64,000 bases of DNA from Tigriopus japonicus (lineage: Eukaryota > Arthropoda > Copepoda > Harpacticoida > Harpacticidae): assembly GCA_010645155.1 (NCBI GenBank), contig CM021315.1, forward strand, positions 3,837,780-3,901,779, given 5' to 3'. Position 1 is the stretch's first letter. Every line of letters begins with the position of its first letter. The notes under the pieces are model-generated. The model made no database searches, had not been told where the DNA came from, and saw only the letters and a list, made by a program, of their open reading frames with translations. Below, in pieces: positions 11,901 to 20,900 of this stretch. The position numbers and the translations under genes were made by a program.

Positions 11901-14900
11901 ACTTTTCAAGTAAAAAGTTAATCAATACAACACGATTGTATTTTTTACATTCATAGCACTTTCAAACAAGATTATTTTTATTAAAAAAAAGGTAGAAACC
12001 TTTTACTCATTGTTTATAATATACTTTGTTCTCCTGGTCAGAAATTTGTTTAGACGAGAGACATCAAATCAGATAATGGCTTTTGTTGTCTAAAAATATC
12101 AGACATGCATGACATTTTATAATAAAAAGTTTGACTTTCTCAGTAGCACTATGTCAACAATATAATCTGGCACTTTAATCTGCACTTCCCCTTTTGTTCT
12201 CCTATCCATTCGAAAACTCTTGGTTTGAGTAGTCAACATCATGCATGTGCATACTCCTCTAGTTATGATGGCTCTATTCTTGACTTGATTCTCAACAATC
12301 TTTTTGTTGATTGGCGAATTTAAAATCCAAATTCCAGGGGCAAAATACGCCATCTTGAAATTTTGGATTGGCTGTTGCCCTCTATTGATGGCAATTTCAG
12401 AAAATGATTTACAGAATATGGATTTCAGCAGAGGTAATCTTATTATCAAGTTATTAACTTGAAAGAAAGAAGCCATAAACTTCTGCATGGAGTTTGAAGA
12501 CAGTATGCAAATTCGTGAATAAAAAGAATCTCATGCAAAATTGATACTCTTTTCCTGGAACTCCCATTTTGATAAAACTATTACATTGATAAGCGTTTAG
12601 CTCGGACTTCAGTTGCAAGATTGTTTACTTTGAATGCGCTTAACGTTTCGCCATAGTCTGAGAATTGAGTTGATAATTAATGCATTGTATACTATATTGA
12701 CACTTTGACAGATCGGATTTAAAAATGCATTTGGACAAGTACAAATTTCTCACATTTCTCAAACCTAGCTCAATTTTCCCTCTGAAAAAAAAACAAATAA
12801 TTCTTTTGGCCTTTTGAAGCTATCTATTCTGGCCAAACCCCCAAAAATCTAGAAATTGGAAATGCTTTTTTTTAGTTCCCAAACTTCCCGCCAGGAAGTG
12901 AGTATTTGTTTTCACTGTGCAATCAAATATGCCACATGTCTAGAATGTGTAGCAATGAGAATCGGAGAAATGTTGGGGAGGAACAAAAAACACTTGTGCA
13001 CTTTTAAGCTGATACTGTGATAAAACTCGATCAGCAATCCAGCCTTGAATTGAGAGGCCTTTAGACACCATCACGATCTCAAGGTTAGTTTCTACATGTT
13101 CATTCTCACAAGTCGTCAAAATGTTCACACTACGTTTCACTTAAGAGAAATTGGTTTGTAAGTACTGAACATTGTGTGAGAGAATTTTGACATCGGTAGC
13201 ACGATCCTGTAATGAAGATTTTAAAAGCCTCAGGGTTGCCAACAATCCATCTTGACCCAAAGAATAACGCGATCGTGTGTCCTCACTCGACGAGGTTTCT
13301 CAAAGTCATTTCATCAAACCTTTTGTGCTGAACAATGAGTGAATTACTTGATCACTTCAGTGTTACACGCTCGTATGTACGTTTACACGCATCTATGAAG
13401 TAATGGATCGGCAGTGATTCTTGCCCGGTCATTTGGTACACTTGCTCGGTCATCCAACTCCTGGAAGACCGGATTGAATTAAATTGGTTACAAGATACTT
13501 TACTTGTGGTTGTGTCCTCTAGATCTGTCGAGCCCAAAAAATGCAAGATCAGACGCAAGATTGGAAAACCACCAAAATCATCACAGAAGACGATGCCATC
13601 ACCAACAAAAGTAAGTCGAAACCAAAAAAGATAACATGAAAGATGACTGTAGGTCGTTCCTTAGCTGCACTAAAAAATATTGCTCGAGTCCACAGGGTGG
13701 ATATACGGAAATTTTTGTTGGACGAGTTACAGCTCTTGAGCAAAGGTTGCACGTTAAAACATGATGTTTCCGAAGATTAGTACCATTATTACCTAAATTA
13801 TGCCCAAACAAACAAATTTTCCTTCATGCCAAAGTTGTGTTCGTTTTGAAATGTTGCGATTAAATAATGTGAAGTTAACGTGCAGAATCATGCCTCTGGT
13901 CTGACGGGTTATACTTGACAGGCCCTTAACGATTGGGGCATTTTAAGGCGGAACAAGTGACCATAACTACAACCCAACAAACGAACTTGTTTGGGCACAA
14001 CTGCTTGGAAAACGTCTTAGCCAAAGGTCAGCTGGGGCCTGAAAATTGTCCAACAAAATGTTAGCCCTGTCTGCCCTAGCGTCTCCTCTCTGGGAAATCT
14101 GTGCTCGAGTGTACCAAAATGTAGGGTTCCCATGTTTACGCATTAAGGTTTATTTTGGCTAGTGATGGACCGAAAGCGCTTTCGGCCGAAATTTCAGTCG
14201 GCCATTTCGGAAAGTAGACAAGCACTATGTAAAATGGAGTTTGACAACAATAACAAAAAAAAAAATTTGGTCCAAAAACCTCTGAAATTTAAGTTTTCCG
14301 ATTTTTTCAAAATTTGCGACTACCCAACATCGAACACATGAGCATTCTAATTTTTAAGGCAGATTTTGCATTTGAACAATTTTGTAATCAGCTGCTTTCG
14401 GTTTCGGTTTCGGTTATGAGCCCTTTCGGTCCATCACTAATTTTGGCGAACACTAAAATCAAGTCAGATTAATGGGCTTGGAGCATAAACTTGCCGAATG
14501 TTAATCTGACTTGATTTTGGTATTCTCAAAAACAAACACTCTTCCGCGTGAACATCATAAAGTTCTGTTAAATACTAGAGGGAGTGTGCCTATAAAAATG
14601 TGTCACTGGTTGGTCATCAATTGTTGGGCAGACAGAAGTGTGGGAACATTTGAATTGTGTGACCAGGCAAATGTAAACCCTGACTTTGATTGAGTTTGAT
14701 CCAAAGCCTAATCATGCAGTGTTGCATTTAAATATTCAGGTTGTGCGTATTTATATCCAGGACACTAAAACTCACTGTTCATTAAAAAAGTTTTGAAATT
14801 TTCCGTCACTTTATACCTTTTCCAAAGGTCACTTTCTTGTCTTGAAGGAAGGTTTCACAAGGTGAGGATGACTTGGATTTGATATTTATTTACTTATTAT

Positions 14901-17900
14901 TAACCACTCAAACATCCAAAAGGTGTATAAGGAGCATTGGTTATAGCTAAATGGGTACGCTTTTGGAAGCCCACCCAAAACGACAAATTTTAAGACCTTC
15001 CAAATGCAAGTTTGGCAACTCTGACTGTTTGTACAACAACAGTAAAAGTGACATCTTCATAAGGACAAAATGATTGGGTGGGTTGTACGCTATCTAGTAC
15101 TGATGTGTTTCGAGTTGGATTTTTGGCACAGTTTTGCCATTTTGGTCCTTTAAGGTCAAAAAGCTTACCACAGCTTGACTTGTTAAAAGGCAAGAAATTG
15201 AATCTCCTTGTAATATATGGCAGCACTGCCAACTCGAAGTCCATCAGCAATAACAATAATTGAAGTCAAACTCGATTTTGGTTCGAGAGTTGCCCATTTG
15301 AATCGCAATTAACCTTCGAGTTGAAAATAGCAACACTATCCCAACTCAACACCATCACTACTATCTAGTGCATGGGTCGGCAACCGGTGGGCTGCGGCCC
15401 AAATGTGAGCCCAGGAGCCATGGAGAAGTCCAAAATAGTGGGCCCGAGAGCCATCCATAGTACTGTACTTGTGGGCCCAAAGCTCTTTGATCGTTAATTC
15501 GTGGGCCCCTGAACCTAAAAATGCAGGTCTGGTAGGCCCCTGACAACACGAATCTAATTCGTGGGCCTTGACCCCAAAAGTGGTTGCCGACCCCTGATCT
15601 AGTGAGTACTAAACGATTTATGGTTGACTTGTGGCTTATTCAAGTTCGGTTAGTTGACCTCAAGTATGCTCTCAAGTCATCAGCTACATTTAAAAGCAAC
15701 AGCTGTGTTGAGAGTATGCTCGAGACTTGTTAAACTGACAGTTTTATTGAACTTGAGTTTTTTCTTTTGAAGTAGGTGTGAGTCATTGAGGGCAATACAA
15801 AAGAAAGACGAATTAACATTCTTTAGTCAATTTAGTGCATAAGTTATTTATTATAGGCATTATTACCTATCTAATTACCTTACCTAATTATTTTTTACCC
15901 AAACACTTTAGTCAATCAATTCCTTTAATGTTAATTTGTTCAACAATTTAACTTTTGCAATCATATTATCTTAGCTATTAGATCAGCTTTGAAAATCATA
16001 AGGGCATTAAATATTGTTTTTTGGTTATATTCTGAAATTTTATATTTATATTCTGTGCCTTGAGACAAGTCCCTGAAAAATGCCAATATTCATGAATTCT
16101 ATGGCTAAACTATGAGAGTTAGAAATAGATGGAAGGCCTAAAAATAGACCTACTTAGAGCCACTAGATAAAATACGCTCGTGAAGTTCATTGTTCCTACA
16201 ATGTTGTAAAAGACAGAAGAAATCAGAACCAACCAAAATTATGACCTAAAATTTACCTAAACTTGCAAGCACTTATTGCCAGACAATAATCACATAAATC
16301 ACAATCACTTAAATGAATTTCAAATTTTGATTGTTGATTGACACCTTATTAGATTTTTTCCCGCACTTTTGACACTTTTCCTTTTGGGAGGGTCTGTGGT
16401 CACTGGGATCTTAAAAGAATTCATGCACGTACTCTTTTACAATAGTGGCTCTAGACCAGGGGTTGGCAACCGGCGGGCCGCGGTTACCGACCAGTGATGG
16501 CAAATTTTGGCTTTTACTGAATTTCTGCCATTTTCTGCCACTTGGTGGCAGAAAATGGTAAAAAATGGCAGAAAGTGGCAGAAAATGGAAAAAATGGCAG
16601 AAAGTGGCAGAAAGTGGTAAAAAATGGCAGAAAGTGGCAGAAAATGGTAAAAAATGGCAGAAAGTGGCAGAAAATGGTAAAAAATGGCAGAAAGTGGCAG
16701 AAAATGGTAAAAAATGGCAGAAAGTGGCAGAAAATGGTAAAAAATGGCAGAAAGTGGCAGAAAATGGTAGAAAATGGCCGCTAATAGACAAAAGTACGCA
16801 TAGACTGATGTTCAACAACAAATCTGCTTTTGTAGAATAAGATAAAAAGAGTCAACTATGATTGAAGTTTACTGTACACAAATACTGTACTTGAGAGCAA
16901 AAACTACTAACAAAAAATTAAATGTAAACATCATTGCTGATGCTAAAATAACTAGAAATACACATTGTTTTTGAAAACACGTCTTTACATAAGATATTCC
17001 GTGGTTTAAAATCTGTCATTCTTTTCATGTGCCATATAGTGATAATAATTCAGGCTGAGATGAGAACTTCAATTGATAATGCAGTCAACTTCGGATAAAA
17101 GGGACCCGGCGGGACCACCGAAATTCGTCCCTTATATCCGACCGAAATTGCATGGAAATCGATCATCCGGACCTTCCAAAACAGTCCCTTATAAGCGAAA
17201 ATCCCTTATATCCGGGTCCCATATATCCGAAGTTGACTGTATGACAAAAGTTTATGTGAAATATTCAATAACACCTATGATATACTTTTATCATATTGCA
17301 TATTGATAATATAATTATCATATTGGAAAAAAAAATTCATTTTGCAGTTCAAAGTCATTTTATTATTAGATAGTGTTGAAATGGGATATAAGAATAAGAT
17401 TATCCCTATTTTCTAGAATGCTTGATGTTACCATATGGTTTATTAATTAATAGTGTAATCAATTAAACGAATTAATACATGAAATGTGTCCCAGGAAGTA
17501 TTTGTTGCAACTTTTTGTAAAGCCCCATTTTCGATTTTTTTTTTCAAAGAAAACGAAAATGACTTGTTTGGGACTAGAGTTCAAATTTTGTTGATTTGGT
17601 TTTAAAGTACAGTCGAATCTCGATACAAGCAATCTCGGTTTAAGCAGTTTTCGCGATATAAGCAACTTTTCCGAGCTGAGCAAATTTTCACTACATAAGA
17701 ATTCTCGATATAAGAAATTCGTAAAGTTTTTGGCCAACTTCTCTTTCTTAAATTGGTCACAGCACAAAGAAAAACAAAAAAAATCGTAGCATTTCTAAAA
17801 AGATCGATGCAGCGCTTCCATATCTTGTACTTTTGCGCAAATCTTGCACTTTTTGGGGCTCTTGCACCTTGCATTTTTCACATTTGAGTCAGACGAATGA

Positions 17901-20900
17901 AAAGTTACATTTTGAACCCTAGAATCACTAAAACTTGTACAAAATGCCACTCAACAAGAGTTATTTTAAAGATTATTTAAAGTTTGAAAATATTTATCGA
18001 CAATTATAAAAAATAATGTAAGCACATATTAGTTTCACCAAGAAATGTGCCATGTTTGAGAGTGAAACAAATTTCTGTGTCTGCCAAAGCAAAACCTAAT
18101 GGAAAATAAACAACCCAAGGATGATTATGCATGAATAAAAGCCATTTTCTGCCACCATTTTTGCCCGGTGGCAGAAAATGTCTTTTATTCATATGCCATC
18201 ACTGTTACCGACGCCTGCTCTAGACATATCTGTTCGTCCTTTTGACCTTATTCTTGAATCGCTGAGCTAGTACTTAATAACATCACCACTGGGTTTCAAT
18301 ATGAAAAGTTGACCTTTGAGCTTTATTCCTAACTTTGCCACAAGGAATGCAGTCAATTCTCGGAGAAGATATTGCTTTAAAAAATCCCAGTTTGACAATA
18401 TTTTTCAGTCTAGTTATGACATCAATGATTTTCTAAGGCCAAACATTATGTTCCATTTTGCTCCTTTATAGGTGAACATGGGTACAGCTATCACATGATT
18501 TTTAAAGAGGAGCAACGCTCATTTTCCAATTGGATCAATGATAATTTGAGTAGCAAGCCGGAATTGGCACACCTTGTTCCCCTAAAGGATGACGGAGCAG
18601 ATTTATACGACAAAATTGCCGACGGGATCATCCTATGGTGAGTCAAGGCCACCGAATGACCTACTACTTACTAGATTAAACTCACCCTGTCTTATATCCC
18701 CTCTCCAGTACCCTCATCAATTTCGCGGTCCCTGACACAATCGACCCTCGAGTGATCAACAAAGGCCCCAAACTCTCTGTGTTCAAGGCTCATGAGAACC
18801 TGACCTTGGCCATTACATCGGCCAAGGCCATCGGATGTCATGTGGTCAACATGGACTCGCATGTGCTTTCCGAAGGCCGACAACACATTGTGTTGGGCCT
18901 TTTATGGCAAATTATTGCTGTAAGTTTAGCTATGTTGATCAAGAACCACTGAATTTCTCTGGACTGGGAACGAAAAGAATCGAGATTTTAAACGAGACCT
19001 TGTCTGTGTTGACCGGAATGCGTTTTACAATTTGCAAATCAATCGCGGAGACAAAAGTTATGCTCTCTTAAAGCTCAGTGCAAATATTACCGAGAATGAA
19101 TGAACTAGTCCTTTTCTGGTAATTGTTTTACCTCGAAAGGGGCGAGCTCATTCATTCTTTGCTCTCTTTAGTTCATAGCTTTGAAAAGGCATAACTTTTT
19201 ACCCCTGAAATCGATTGGGCTGAATTTTGAAACACGTAGTCTGCTGAATCCAAGCAAGGTCTCGTTTGTGTAAGGACTAGAGCTGTGCATCGGATCCGAA
19301 AAGTCGGATCCGATCGGATCCGAATCCGATCGGATTCGGATTCGTTCGGATTGACGCAAGAATTTTCGGATTCGGATTCGTTCGGATTTTAGCGCGAATT
19401 TTCGGATTCGGATTCGTTCGGATTTGCCAAAACCTGTCGGATTCGGATTCGGATTCGGATTTGCGAAAAAAATTTCGGATCCGACGTAATCCGAAACCAA
19501 TCCGAATTTTTCATTTTACTTTTTTATTTCAATTCACAATATTTTCATTATGAGACCTTTTTTGTTTGATGATTTAAATGCAATCTCCTGCCTTCAACTC
19601 TGAATTTTTTAATGACTCCACAAGGTATTTTAATGTTTCAGATTTTACCAATTAAATGAGAGCATTGAGATCAAATATTTCTATATTAAGAGAATCATAG
19701 AAAGGTTTTGTAGTAAAAAAGCATCAAAAAGTTACAAAACGTGTTCAAAGCAAAACCATCCTATTTGAATAAAGTAAAGATTTTGCCAAGTATTCACCCC
19801 TGGATTGCAATTAAGTGCGTAAATATCAGCCCACTTGACACCAAACTGATTTAAAGATAAAAATGTTTTCACCCCATTCAATTACGCAGTTTTTTCTGCA
19901 TTTGACTGTTGATATGATTGTGATTTTTTGAATCAATACCTTTTCATAAACATTTTAACATATTTGGTTCATTTTGGGAAATTCTATTGTGCAAAGAGCA
20001 TTCATTAATTTGCTCTAATTGTCCTGAAATATTTTGCCAAAAAACAAGAAAATGCTTATTTTTTCCTGGAAAATGCCAAAATGTTAAAAAAAATCAAGGC
20101 TAAACGTGGAAATATTAAAAAGATATATTATATTTAAAATAATATGTTTTTGGCACTTCTAGTTGAAAGTGTTATTTCCAATTTAGGCCAAAATAACAAA
20201 ATAATCAGATTTAAATCGGAATTAGCAAAAAAAAATTTCGGATTTTTTTCGGATTTTCGCCAAATTTTGGAATTTTTTTCGGATTTTGCGCCAAATTTTC
20301 GGATTCGGATTCGTTCGGATTGGGCAGAAGATTTTCGGATTCGGATTCGTTCGGATTGGGCAAAAATTTTCGGATTCGGATTCGTTCGGATTGAGTAGCA
20401 AATTTTCGGATTCGGATTCGTTCGGATTGAATGGAAGCTCTCGGATTCGGATTCGGATTCGGATTAAAGAAATCAAGTTCGGATTGGATTTTGGGGACCT
20501 TTCGGATCCGATGCACAGCTCTAGTAAGGACGCAATCAAATTAATCACAATTCTAATTACTAGCCTCTCAGACCAAAAATTCAGTGTTTTTTAGTTTGAT
20601 GGTTGGCTTGGAATAAATGACATTTTGGCATGCCTTTTAGCGATTCTTGTTCGATGGCATCACATTGCAAAATGTGCCTGGTTTGTTGTGTCTCCTTCGT
20701 GATGGAGAAAGCCATGAGGATTTGCTGAAACTTTCGCCGGAACAAATCCTTCTGAGATGGGTTAACTTTCAATTGGAAAGGGTAAGAAAAACTATTTTTC
20801 TTATTATGAAGCAGTTTTGCTTTTCAGAGTGTACTTTCTGTGTCAAGTTTTTTAACGATTATCTTGAGTTAGATCTTGTATCAAATTAATTCAATTATTA

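Larger units (their letters stand above)
16492..18204. mobile_element. hAT-like element, 1.7 kb, nested in an older hAT-like element
   Basis: Exact 8-bp duplication ttaccgac at 16484-16491 and 18205-18212. Both ends read CAGTGATGGCA inward, followed by matching 'cattttctgccac' hairpins. The interior carries a 30-bp tandem array (16537-16780) and two Tigger/pogo-like MITE sequences (17082-17239 and from 17607). No transposase frame is present. Confidence 0.85.
16457..18217. mobile_element. Remnant 40-bp hAT-like element split by a later insertion
   Basis: Outer 8-bp duplication ctctagac at 16449-16456 and 18218-18225. Removing the inner element (16492-18204 plus one copy of its duplication) leaves about 40 bases that start CAGGGGTTGGCAACC and end with the inverse of CAGGCGTCGGTAACC. 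This is essentially two abutting terminal repeats. The ends match the family at 15371-15596. Confidence 0.8.

Noticed and set aside
16411..16840. Repetitive open frames on both strands (PFSATFCH / NGRKWQK-type)
   Set aside because: They are produced by the 30-bp minisatellite, which has no stops in several frames; not genes.
19168..20594. Open frames rich in NPNPNP / SESEN / DSDSFG
   Set aside because: Artefacts of the TCGGAT arrays in the hAT-like element.
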